Shown: positions 29,720-40,924 of the stretch, piece after piece | Layout: the number at the start of each line of letters is the position of its first letter | How positions within the stretch are numbered: the first letter of the stretch is position 1 | Source of the DNA: Lepidodermella squamata | Taxonomy: Eukaryota > Gastrotricha | NCBI GenBank assembly: GCA_047495785.1 | Contig: JBLDXI010000024.1 | Span: forward strand, 5,146,001 to 5,210,000 | Direction of reading: 5' to 3' | Length of the DNA: 64,000 bases | Notes under the pieces: generated by a model | Database searches by the model: none | Told to the model about the DNA's origin: nothing | Seen by the model: the letters and a program-made list of their open reading frames with translations, nothing else | Position numbers and translations under genes: made by a program

Positions 29720-32700
29720 TTAAGCAAATAACTCCATCATTTCGGCGAAAGTAGCTCTTGAATTTGGAACTTCAGCCCAGCAATAAGTGGTTATTCTATC
29801 GTACCTAAACAGAAGTAAAGTTTATCATGTTACAGTTTTCGGCTGTGAGAGCTTACACAATTTGCGGCATTTCATCAGGTTTAGCTAGTCTTCCACCTTG
29901 AGAGACGAAAGCTTCCACTTCGCCATCTTGACGTCCTGAATACGGCTTCTTACCCTGGGAAAACATTTCCCAAACAACTACGCCGAAGGACCAGACATCG
30001 CCGAGTTGTAAATAGAAGTCGTAGCAGCCGTCTTCCTTGCAGTGAAGAGACTCTGGTGGATACCATCGAGCCGGTATGCTTCTCCAAGATGGAATTTTTG
30101 ATACTGTCTGATCATGACGCAAAATTTCAGCCAAGCCAAAATCTGAAATTTGTGGCGTCAATGTTGAATCGAGAAGTATATTCCGGCAAGATAGGTCGCG
30201 ATGGACACACCGATTTTGGGACAAGTGCTGCATACCTTGAATGATTCCTCGCGCAATTTTAAATAGTTCCTCGGTGTTAAGCTTGACGCTCTCAACGTAA
30301 GCTTTAAGGCTTCCATTCTGCATCCATGGAGTAATCATGTGCGGTTTATCCAAAAACGTTATTCCGATTAGATCGATCACATTAGGATGGTCAAACTCGG
30401 TAAGCAAGAGACTTTCATTTACAAGGTCCAGCCAAGAATTTGAGTTATGAATAATAGGTATTTTGATTGCGACCGGCACGTCGTTCACTTTCCCTGCAAT
30501 CCATTTTCTCACGCTTGCTCTGATTACCAAACTTGCTCCAGTTTCTGCTACTTTTACATCTTCGTAAGTTAGGCGTTGACTTGGCAGGAATCGCTCTTCC
30601 GCTAAATTCGCGAACACACCCTCAGACCCCATGCCAATGAGAAACTGTTTCAACCTGCTTGGCTTCTCTTCCAAGGTCGCAATGTAGCCCCCAGCTTCAC
30701 AACTGTCATCCGGAACTTCGATATTAATTACTTTCGGCGGCGTTCGTCTCGGACGACCTTGGAAATAGGAGTCTTGAATATAGAGACGTTCCATGCCTAC
30801 GGCCCCGATTGCGAAGCCATATTCAGGCAGCCTAGCAGTCTTCTTCAGCTTCATTTGACTCTCTGCAAGCCGCTGTTGAGTCGATTTGATTTTTCGCCGA
30901 CTTCTCAAGAAGAAAATGACAAAAATGATACAAATTATCAACAGCAAAAAGCCGAGGATCGCCCCAACAATAGCTGCCGTATTGTCATTTTTCGAAATAG
31001 CTGTGGTCGCTCCTCGTGTTTCGTTCATTGGCGTAGACGCAGTTGTTGCGATCGGTCGAATTACTGGACATTGCTTAATCGACATATTCAACTTCATGTC
31101 GCAAGTATCAGCAGGGCAGGTGGACGAGGTAAGGCCTGTAAGGCTGTCGAAGGCTGTTCTAGCTTCATTGTTGTCGATGACACGAATAGCCCGGTCCAGA
31201 AGGCTCCAGGTAGCAATTCTTGTCCACGTCGAATCACTGCCCATTGAGTAAAATGCATAGCTCGCAGGTGGACTGCCATCTTTCTCCCAGGAAAACGGCA
31301 ATCCCAGCGTGGAAGGGTCCGCTTCGTAAACACGTTGGTATCTCGAAAAATTTGCAACACTAAAATCTCTATTGAGCAAACAGTTAATTGTGGTCTCCTT
31401 TTTCACAGCACAGTAGTCTTTTGCCGCTGCCTCCAATGTTAGAACAGCTGAGTAAATCGCTGCATTCAAGTGGTAAGCAAAGCTGTTGAGTTTCATTTCG
31501 GCTACACTTCCGCCCTCTAATATAAGTTCTAATATAAGCAATATAAGTTCATGGGCTGCGGCGAGTTGCTAAGTATCATACCAGCGATCCACTCAGAGAT
31601 CCATGGTTCAATCGTTGAGTTCACAGGCCTCTTGGCTAACCAACTTCGAAACTCACTCTCACCCGGAATCAATCCAATGAATGGAGAAATCTTGATCAGA
31701 CCTATATTCACGGTTTCCCTGAAGTTTTCGAATTCTCCGTCAGGATCACTACAAGAGCGCCTGGATTGACCGAGTGGGGATTTCGGTTTTTTCAAACGTA
31801 CCTCGCCAAAATCAGTTTGACGCTTGTTTTTCGTCCCTGTACTGCTTTCGCAAGCTTCGATAATGTATCTGTTCGACAAAGGCAAACGATATGAGTAGCC
31901 GAGGCGTTGAGCGACTCGAAGGAAATTCTTGAATCCATTTCACCAGCAACACACAACCCAGTGTTTCTGAAAACGGTCCTCAGATCTTCGACAGCAGACC
32001 GGTCAATAAAATTAGTGTTGTCATAGATTACGAGCGGGCAAGTTTGATTAAAAGCATCGACCAATAAATCTGCAATAGCGAGTGCTAAGTTGACATCGTC
32101 CGGACTGGTTCTTGCGTATCGAGGAAACTTCGTTTTGTCACCAAGTTCGCTTAACGAGCCTCTGAAATCAATCTTTAAAAAGAAGTAACTCCGCCAATAT
32201 AAACGTTTCTCAACTAACCAAGGTCGTTTGGAAAGATTCAAACGCCGGCGCAAGGCTGAAGGCCATCTCAGAATTAGCAGGCCCGATGTAGATCGGGATG
32301 GTCATGCGAAGATCTCTCGCGGCTAACGCCCGTTGATCGAACAATTGTTCCAGCGCAATAGCAGAATTCGAGCAAGAGTCGATCATGTAGTAACCCAGGC
32401 TCAGATCCGTGACTCCCAAAAATCCATGATTGGAATTGAATTTTTCAAGGCACCAGCGAGCAAATGCCGATAAAACTGCCATGTCACGATTTAACTTGAC
32501 ACATTTTCCGCTGAAATTAAAAAAATTGAGGTTTCAAACAGCAGTGGCAATCAAAAGATCCGCACGGTGGAATTGAGACGACGATAGTTGTAATTTTTCG
32601 CTCGTGCGAAATGAGGCTGTTTATCTCCTTCAGAAGGGACCAATATGACCCCTTTTTCACGAGCTCCAAAAATAGCTCCAAGGAATGGGGGATAGTTTCA

Positions 32701-33381
32701 ATAATATGAATATATTCATGAAATGCCATGAAACCAGGAAATTCTTAGTTAAGTGCCAAAAAATGCAGACAAATTTGAGCACTTAGAATAAGGTTTCAAC
32801 AATTCAAAAATTATTTTTCCGGAATTTTTCTGACATAATTATCAATTTTAAGGGCTACGCAATATGAATTAGGTCATGGCATGTGAACACAGCATTGTGT
32901 ATCGCCCAATGTCTATGCGTACACATTGTGTGTGCGTGATTGGCTACTTGAACACAGTGCGCGCGTAACTTTGGCTGTGTGTCCCGCACTTTGTGTACGC
33001 ATAGCCATTGGGCGATACACTTTTCCTGTGTTCACAAAGCCACATCCTATTAATTAGCACCTAGTGAATATTCATATTTTCAAAACTTTTAAAACTTCTT
33101 GGCCTGGCCGAGTTACTTTCTTTGTTTTTAGCTGGTTTTAACCCCAGCTTGGAGCTGAAAATAGTTCGGGCGCGTGTGAGATATTTTGAGTTTCAACTCA
33201 GCAAATTCCTGGCCTTTTGATTTTCACTGTAGGTTTTCAGTCGTTTTTACCTTGAATTATCCTGGTAATGGATCGGCAACATGAAGCCCAGTCGAAACGG
33301 TTTGTTGACCCTCCATTCACTCTGATGAATCAGAGCAGTGCTCGCAAGGCACGGCAGTAACAACAATGCTACAAAATGCAT
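29720..33381 (-). CDS. Receptor B: Venus-flytrap receptor with divergent tyrosine-kinase domain
   Basis: Six exons (33381-33251, 32510-32219, 32172-31802, 31760-31582, 31516-29857, 29804-29720) join in frame to 905 aa. A signal peptide (MHFVALLLLPCLAS) precedes a Venus-flytrap ectodomain, one membrane span (about residues 504-528), a basic juxtamembrane stretch and a kinase-like domain (about 640-900). The catalytic Lys (VAIK, about 676), HRDLSCRN (about 763) and DFG (about 783) are present, with RWYPPES of the tyrosine-kinase type. The glycine loop is degenerate (ETGASLVIRASV instead of GxGxxG), and the activation segment between DFG and PPES has no tyrosine apart from the one in WYPPES. Catalytic activity is therefore doubtful. 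Intron 1 (740 bp) holds a foldback element absent from B'. Confidence 0.85.
32883..33035. mobile_element. Foldback element in intron 1 of receptor B
   Basis: GTGAACACAG with GTATCGCCCAATG and CTATGCGTACACA at the left is mirrored by the inverted copy at the right, giving arms of about 45 bp around a short centre. The matching intron of B' is only 49 bp and lacks it. I see no clear target duplication. Confidence 0.75.
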
Positions 33382-33463
33382 GCCAAGTTAATAAATTTTC
33401 TCCTAAATCTCCTCTACAAGCCAAGAAAACAACATTTCATCTTTCAGCCGGCACATATGCAAA

Positions 33464-36400
33464 TTATTCAATTGAGTCAGATGAGTATACAGTATCTTTG
33501 ATAATCTCCAACTGTTCTAATAGCTGCGAAAACGAAGGGCGGTCGCTTATCGCGATTTTCCAGCAGCTTTGCATGACTGCGTAACTATGTTGCAGTTTAT
33601 ATTTTTTGCAATTTTGAAAAAATCATCACAGACAGCTTACATTTCTTTAGGGCAGTTCTTGGGTGATTGGAGCGTCTCATTACGATCCAAAACTGCTGCA
33701 AATACGTCAGCTTCTTCTTTGATGTGGGGATAAGGCCGCTCGCCATAACTGTAAATTTCCCACAAAACAATACCGAACGACCATACGTCACTCTTTTCGC
33801 CAAATTTTTCGCTTTTTAGCGACTCGGGTGGGTGCCAGCGAATCGGCAACGGCCTGCTAGCGTTTGCAGGCTTATAATAGTCGCTTTCGTAAAGCTGTCG
33901 AGATAGACCGAAGTCAGCAATAATGGCTTGATTTTCCTCTCCCAGTAAGATGTTCCTGCAGGCCAGATCCCGATGGATGAACTTTTCGGATGAGAGATAT
34001 ACCATCGCCTTGCATATTTCGTTAGAGAATGTCCACAGTTGGCTTTGAGAAATGCCATTCTCTTTTGAATGTTTCAACAGAAATTTTAACAAGCTGCCGT
34101 TTCGCATGAAAGGAACGACGATAACAGGCCACTTCGATATCATTGCCATGCCTCGAAGCTGCAGCACATTTCCGTGCTTAAATGAAGCCATTAGCAGACC
34201 CTCTTGGATGAATTCAGCAACATCCGTCGGTTTCCTTGACTTGAGCATTTTTACAGCGACTCTCTCGTCGTGCAATTCTCCGGCGCAAACAACTCCGTAA
34301 TGTCCTGAAGCTATGCTTTTGTTTGATAATTTCAAACCGCTGGTTATAGAAAAGCCAACGAATTTCTTTGTCAGCTCTTCGCCAGCTTCGTATTGCTTAA
34401 GAGCAAGCTCAATTTGATCGCAATTTTTGAGCGGAATGTCGATCAAAGTCGCACTATTCCATATTTCATCCAGGGCTAGTTCGTCAAATCGTGCCTGTTT
34501 GCGGCTTGCGGCTGACTTGGACCTGCGGTTCAAGATGAAGAAAGTCATCGTTACAACGGTAAGACAGAAGAAAATCGAGCCAAATGAAATGGCGATGGTA
34601 AGCAGGACTCTCAAATCCCAAACTTTAACTGCTTCCTGGTTAGATGGAGTCACAACTTTACATACGTCAAGCTGGTTCGAGCAATTCGGTTGAGTGGTCA
34701 TCATATATGGTTTCTTACGAACGGCGTGACACGGAATATCAAAAAATGCATATTCGTACTCGAGTTGATTTGATTTGTGAAAAACTGTGCCATTTCCGCA
34801 TGAGTAGTTCGCAGCCGGAATATAGAACAATGAGTTGTTTTCGAAGTACTTAAGCCCACTGTCTTTCGTCCAATATGCGAGTTCTATCCAATGCGATTCC
34901 TTGCTGTTGTAATATGAAAAATTATATCGCCCCGCGACAGAAGTGCTGTCGTTGAACGAGAAATGTTCTCTTGTGCCGGGTACATTGAATCTAGCTTTCT
35001 TGATGTACCGCAGGAGCTCTCGGCCATCCAACAATAAACGAGCCCGTGTTTCTCCCGGGCATCTCTCCTTCAACGTTGCACTTCCCGGGGGACATCTTGC
35101 GTTGAGAAAATCGCGTAGGCCATACGCGGCAGCAAGGACAGCTTTTTGAATGCTCGATGTGTATTTGCTTAAAGGAAATGATGATTCAGCAACCGTTATG
35201 CCTATCAAATTCACGTAAATGTGTTCTGTCAGAATCCATACGGCATACATACCTGAGGGTGAAATGTTGAAATTCAAAGCATTTTTCTCCATTGCCCAGT
35301 TCCAAAAATCAGTTAGTGATACTGAAATAATATTTATAAGATATGTGCATTTTTCTATCAATTCGTAGCTGAATATTACCATCGTCTGTTCGGTCGTAAT
35401 CCAACGCCGTACTGCTTAAATAAGCTGGGAAAGTATAGTCTGGCTCCATGGCTAATGCTGCAGCTATGAAATCGTAATTGGCACCCGGTTTCGCGACCTC
35501 TTTATCATTCATATCGCCGTTCCAAAGGTGGCCAGCGATAACCAACGGCTTTGCTATGAAATTAACCTGCCGTAGCGCTAAATCAACTTTTGAAAATGCC
35601 CATCGCTCGCAGAAGCACACAATTGTCTCGACTTGAGATGCGTTCAACAGCTTCATGATTCGGTCAAAATTCGAAGAGTTTATTTTGACTGCTTGCCAAG
35701 AGCTCAAGTGATTTCGGATAACAGCATGAGCTGACTCTCCATAAGCGCCTTGACTGTAGAGGATAACTCCGCAGGATGATCTATTCAGACTCTTCAGCAA
35801 ATCCAAAATAGCCAAAATTTGATCTGCATCCGATGGAACTGTTCGCGAATATAGCGGATATTTGTCACGATTGTCGAACTCCACTGCAGTGGAGCCGAAA
35901 TCAATCACTGGCATATCCAAAGCTTGGGCTCGATCTAGAACAGCCGCTGTGACGTCGCTTTCTAATGCCCCTATTATAAATGGAGCGGTTTTGAAAAACG
36001 CTGCTTTGAGCATTTCTGAGTCCATGTCTTTAGCTACGACAATTCGGGTTGAGGCTATCTGAGCGCACCGGCGGCTTGCGTAAATTGGAAAGCTGCAGCT
36101 GTTAATCGAGTAGAAGCCAAGTTTCAAGCCGCCCAAAATTGAATCATTGTTGTTTACATTCGCTATCGCTCTGAAAAGCTGTGCTTGTAGTAAATTCCAG
36201 GCGGGAATAAATTTGTCGGCCGGGCAAAAACTGAGAGTGTCGTTTAAGAAATCGAAAGGTTCTACGAGCAGACTGGAATAATTGCTATATATTATACTAG
36301 ACACAGATTTGCATGTTGCATAAAAACCTCTCGGGTGATTGGTCGCTGTAAATTGAGCCGGACATGGGAACAACTGAAATGAAGTTGATATCTTGCAAAA

Positions 36401-36500
36401 AGTCTTTGCTTAGCTCTGATAGCTCAAAGGAAATTGAATATTTTTGCAAAATATTGAGTAGAAAAACCGACAGGATATTTAAAATTAACTGCTTAGCCAT
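33464..36500 (-). CDS. Receptor C: Venus-flytrap receptor tyrosine kinase (VKR-like)
   Basis: Five exons (36500-36328, 36284-35380, 35321-35253, 35201-33641, 33584-33464) join in frame to 942 aa. A signal peptide is followed by a Venus-flytrap domain of the class C GPCR/ANF type (ILGGLKLGFYSINSC, IIGALESDVTAAVLDRA, KYPLYSRTVPSDAD, GAYGESAHAVI), a glycosylated stalk, one membrane span (about residues 580-606) and a complete tyrosine kinase (about 672-930). Kinase landmarks are GHYGVV in the glycine loop, VAVKML with the catalytic Lys near 700, HRDLACRN (792), DFG (812), a Tyr-Tyr pair at about 824-825, RWHPPES and DVWSFG. The Tyr-Tyr activation loop resembles the insulin-receptor group and Venus kinase receptors. 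The ligand is unknown; VKR ligands reported elsewhere are amino acids and peptides. Confidence 0.88.
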
Positions 36501-37886
36501 CTATTAACTTGAAATCAACGGCTGTTTTTCTACAAATAAGGTATGCGGCTTGCTTATCTTTAAGCGATCTCATGCACCCACAGCATCATATGTCTTGTGT
36601 TAGGCAAATGATTATCACATGCATGCGCTTGCCATCATAAGCTCAAGCTAAATAAAGCAGGCCTTCGGCAGCAAAAAAGCACGTGGCAAACAACAGTGTT
36701 ATTATCCAAACCCACTTTTCAGAGCCGACCCGCTCCACGTTTTAAATAAGACTGTAGACCAGTGCTCCGCAAACGTTTTTCACCGCGGGCGAAAAGCCTC
36801 AGCTCCGGCTACAGGTGCAATGCAACCCTTCTCCGGCCGCACAAACGTTCTAGGACAACGTTGCTATTGTTAGATCGGTCGCAAGCAAAAGTTTTATAGC
36901 TCCAAGTAAATTCTTTTGTAGCAACTGTATGCCTGCGAGAGTATTATTGCAGTTAGCGCGGACGTGTTGATTAATTCCCTCTGGCCTTGAAAACGTGAAG
37001 ACGAGACAACTACGCCAAATACTTCCCCAAAAGTCAAGACTTTAGTCAAGAGAGGCTACTGTTGTTTGGGGTGAATTGGGCGAATTAGCCGGAAAGTGAT
37101 GTCGCTGCATTATTTTTGATAGCTCTAAAACTTTAAGTCTGATCATAGTAAAAATTTGTAAAAATGATCTTCAATAGATCCCCTACATCTGTAGAAAGTT
37201 GCAGCTAGTTATGTCCCATAATCCGTTAACGGCAAGCCGGTATTAACAGGTGAGTTTAGGCGGGTAAAAACGACCCATATGAATTGAGCTATCTGAAACC
37301 AATTGAAGGGCTTTGAGTTTGAATCACATTTTTTCCTTCGACCATTTTCTTTGGTGATAACAGAGAAGAAACCGCAACCCGAGGCGATTCACAGGTATGG
37401 CCAGGTAATTGCGCCCGAATTGCCCCGTGGAAAATTCGATTATAGGGGCGAATTGATCTTTTGGTTTTATTTGTGTATTTAATTATGGGTCTAAATAAGT
37501 GCACCACCTAAAATGAGGTTCCAGCACTAAATTGCAATTTGTAATTGAGTGCGTTTACCTAATTTGCAAACAGCTCGTACTAAATCATTTGGGCACCTAA
37601 ATATGAGTCCCAGCACTAAATATCAGCATTCAGTGCCTATTACAGTGCTCCCTCGATAAAAGCACTGGGTCGGGAGCCAGACCCGGTCTTTAAACAAGGG
37701 AAGGCTATAACGAGGGCTGTAATTGAATGCAGAAGCTAAAAATAGACCGTTTCTACGTCTTAAGATAGTTGCCATGCCAACGCGCAGAAAGAGACGGACA
37801 CGGATTACGTGTCATGACAAATTTCGCTCGCTGAAGGCTGTGAAACAATAACACTATGAATCATAAGTTCGTCGCAAAGTTTGTTT

Positions 37887-37973
37887 CTGAGTTGCCTGGG
37901 CGGCTTTGATTTGACTGGCTGGCCTTGTTTCTTTACTCTGATTTTAAGTCCTGCCTGGGGTTAAGGAACTCAG
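37887..37973. mobile_element. Small inverted-repeat element, 87 bp (copy 1)
   Basis: The ends are CTGAGTTGCCT and AGGAACTCAG, inverted relative to each other. An almost identical copy in the opposite orientation lies at 40252-40338. It is too short to code for anything. Confidence 0.75.
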
Positions 37974-38819
37974 AATAAAAACAAAACCTGGAATCTCATT
38001 ATTTCAATTCACTTCAAAATGCCCAGCTCGTCTGATTTCGCAAACAATTTCATTTGAAATCACAGCTTAGAAAATCAATCACCTTGGTCAAGATTGACCA
38101 GAATACTTCTGAATGAATCAGCAGCAAATTCAGCCTAACATTCTCAGAAGTCATGCTTCGCCTAAAATTCCTAGAAATATTTAAAAAAATGACTAATTAA
38201 TATGAAATTTGAAAAAAATTAAGATGAATTATGAATTTTCGATAATTCTTTCGTGGTTAACCTGAATTTTTCTTTTTTAAATTCATCACATTAATGGCAT
38301 TGAGCAATTACGGACTAATTTCAAGGCATAAGACGTGTGGTTCAACAGGGAACGATTCGATAGGTGGTTCGATTGAATGGAATAAATTTGGATCTTCTCA
38401 GGCGTGATCTGATTTTCATTCGACTGGCCTTAAGATCAGAGCAAGGTAAAAAATCGGGCAGAAGCTCCCGCCGCCCCTCCACGGGATGTTGCGATTTTCG
38501 AAGTCAAAATCGAATAGTTCAGCCATAGTTCAGCCAAGAATTAAAAATAATTTTCAAAATTTTTTGATGAACACTTTGGGGCGATGAAAATAATTTTAAT
38601 CTGAGAATAGTTGAACCTATTAAATAATTTAATTAATATTTACCTGGGGCTCTTGTGTCGTCCATTGTCGTCGCTAGCTCAAATGTCGAGCTTATTGGCT
38701 CAATAGTCTCGCGCGCGTATTTGTCGTTGAAAAATTTGGGCCGAAATGTTGTTGGACGCAAAAGTCGCGACCGGAATCGTCGCCACACCAATAAAATAAC
38801 CAAGTTAGAAAAAGTAAAT

Positions 38820-39120
38820 ATAAATGTGGCTACTGGGAGTCGAACCAATACCCACAGGGCGAATTGAAATACATACATTTTGGGAATCAAGACCCTTGGA
38901 AACGTGTAAAAATGCAATACAATCAGAGGGCTGCCAAACTAGCCCCAATCGACGGTATTGCTTAAGAGGTACCCAAAACGGGCCACACAGTTCACAGTTG
39001 TGACTCAAGGATCCAGGGTGTGAGGAAGAGCAGCAAAGCTGGTGTATCGTGACACCCCACCTTCGAGATGCCAACGGCAGGAAGGCCGAAAACAGCAACA
39101 GGACCCTTTGATGTTGTCGG
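38820..39120 (-). repeat. Candidate dispersed repeat with a B-box-like motif
   Basis: On the minus strand a GC-richer stretch ends GGTATTGGTTCGACTCCCAG, which contains a sequence resembling the polymerase III B box (GGTTCGANTCC). No good A box or tRNA fold is seen, so a SINE or the tail of another retroelement is possible but unproven. Confidence 0.3.
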
Positions 39121-39559
39121 CTAGACACTGTGACTACGACTGCGGGTCAAAACTTTGAATTCGCGTAATTTTTGCCCTCATGCAACCTTATATGAGGGCG
39201 AAAGGTTGTTGACACATATGACCCATCAAAGTGATGTGCGAGCGAAGCGAGCTTTAGCTAACGGAATTTTACTGTAACTTTGGCTGTAAATAGTGAAAAT
39301 AAATTATAATAGTGCAGGCTGATTTCCGCGGATAATGATCGTGCCAATCGAGGCATCCGGCCGCATGCCAGAAATCCCACCGGCCGCCATTAACAAACCG
39401 GACGCCATTAAATCGTCCCAAGATCGAGCCAGCAAAATCATCTACGGCGCTCATCGTTTGGCGGATCCGGCCCCGCTTCGGCATCGACTTAGATGGCTTA
39501 CTGTCAACCAGAAACATGCGGTACACCTATGCACATTCATGTAGAAGAGCCTGCACGAG

Positions 39560-39990
39560 ATGGCGCCGGACGACTTCAAGTCGATGTTCAAACTGAGCGA
39601 TCGCAGCCACGGCTATAACTGTCGCAATTTCGAGCCGATGTTCAAGCCGAGCTTCACTACCGATACCAAGCGCGGCCAGCTGAGCTTGTCGTACAGGGGC
39701 CCACATCGGTGGAATGAAATGACTTCGATCGTTCACGACGCGCAATCTGCAAAGGCGTGTCGCGAAGCTGCGTACGCACACTTCAACGCCAGCTATGTCG
39801 AAAAACCATAGTTAATAATATGTAATATTTTGTATTTTGCTCTGTTTGTTGTTTCCTCTACAACATTTTCCTGTCCTAAATGTCTAAATGTGATCCTGTC
39901 CTGCAATTATATGTTGTTTTCCTTATACTTTGTCAAGCTTCCCTCTCTTGGGTGTAATAGCTTCTAAATAAATAAATAAATAAATTTGTT
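39560..39990 (+). mobile_element. 3' end of a 5'-truncated LINE (non-LTR retrotransposon)
   Basis: The frame 39560-39811 ends in a motif typical of the C-terminus of LINE reverse-transcriptase proteins (YNCRNF, then LSYRGPHRWNEM). After the stop there is about 150 bp of T-rich 3' UTR and a tail of (TAAA)n at 39965-39985. The rest of the protein is missing. Confidence 0.7.
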
Positions 39991-40067
39991 GTTACCCAAG
40001 AAACTGTTCCCTATCCGCGGACAGTCGCCCCGCGAAAAACAGTCATGAGTCATGAAGGAGAGCACCG

Positions 40068-40253
40068 TTGATCACACCGTTGATAAGCGCCGTCTCACGT
40101 AGTCACATTTCCAATATTGAATATCTAGTGAAGGATCTTCGGGCTGATCTCATGCAGACTGACGAACTGGGCTCATTGGCCACACACATTGCGGCGGAAA
40201 TGGACCAGTTGGAGGCGTTGAAAAAGCTGTTGGAACTACAGCCGAGTCTACTA
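40068..40253 (+). pseudogene. Ankyrin gene fragment (copy 2 of the duplication)
   Basis: About 186 bp is nearly identical to 25438-25623 in exon 2 of the ankyrin gene, with a handful of substitutions. It ends at CTAGAG, where the small inverted-repeat element begins, and has no start, splice sites or remaining repeats. It is the relic of the second ankyrin copy. Confidence 0.88.
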
Positions 40254-40338
40254 GAGTTCCTTAACCCCAGGCAGGACTTAAAATCAGAGTAAAGAAACAA
40301 GGCCAGCCAGTCAAATCAAAGCCGCCCAGGCAACTCAG
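40252..40338. mobile_element. Small inverted-repeat element, 87 bp (copy 2, inverted)
   Basis: This is the reverse complement of the element at 37887-37973, with only minor changes. It abuts the broken end of the ankyrin fragment, so the deletion of the second ankyrin copy may have ended at, or been caused by, this element. Confidence 0.75.
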
Positions 40339-40924
40339 AAAAAAAAAGAAAATAAAAAGGCCTACAACATATGCTTGCGATTGTGGATATTATTCCTGAA
40401 TAAAAAGTATTAAGAATTTGTTGGAAATCAGCTATACTTTAGAGAAAATCTGCAGACTTAATATATGAAATCTGGCAGGTCTGAAGTACAGTGTATGATT
40501 AAAAGATGATAGAGTGACACCCAGCCTCCAGCAGATTCAAATTTTCGACCAATCTTCGCGGACAGGAAAGTGACCATGAAACATTGCCTCATTATACCTG
40601 GCTTACAATTTTGCCAGCTCGGTCGGCCAATTTCGAGTAATTTTGATTAAATCATACCCGTTTATTTGTTAGGAAAATTCGGATAGGCATTTCGACAACC
40701 AACGGGTCTCTTTCAACAGGAAGATTAAAGAAAAAATCATTTAGTAATTAATACTGCTGTTTGTAGCCGAAATGACACTTCCGGGCGCAAGGTCAAATGA
40801 AGTTAATTTTGTATTATTTCCGATGTCATTTTCTATTATTGTACGATGCCGAATGATGGCGAAACCATTGCCGTAGAATAAGTCACCAGAAACTTAAGAT
40901 CGGATCCCGATGTTTGGGGATTGC

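Larger units (their letters stand above)
25430..36990. repeat. Segmental duplication, copy 1 (ankyrin gene 3' part + receptors A, B, C)
   Basis: The order ankyrin, A, B, C and the sequence up to about 420 bp beyond the start of C recur at about 40060-50070. Matching exon starts are displaced by 13.1-13.3 kb, and exon lengths of B/B' and C/C' agree almost base for base. Right-hand limits are estimates from fading similarity. Confidence 0.85.
36991..40060. other. Spacer between the two duplicated blocks; retroelement and repeat remnants
   Basis: No intact gene. It holds a diverged direct repeat (37499-37530 and 37588-37620, sharing CCAGCACTAAAT), an 87-bp inverted-repeat element (37887-37973), a candidate dispersed repeat (about 38820-39120, minus strand) and a truncated LINE (39560-39990). 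Confidence 0.5.

Noticed and set aside
30759-31251. Plus-strand frames inside receptor B
   Set aside because: Antisense shadows of a well-supported exon.
32517-32729. Frame of 70 codons as first exon of receptor B
   Set aside because: The exon at 33381-33251 has a signal peptide, matches B' exon 1 and splices in the right phase; the other lies in intron 1.
38633-38917. Minus-strand frame with a hydrophobic segment
   Set aside because: It overlaps a candidate dispersed repeat with a B-box-like motif, and I found no partner exon; a real exon cannot be excluded.
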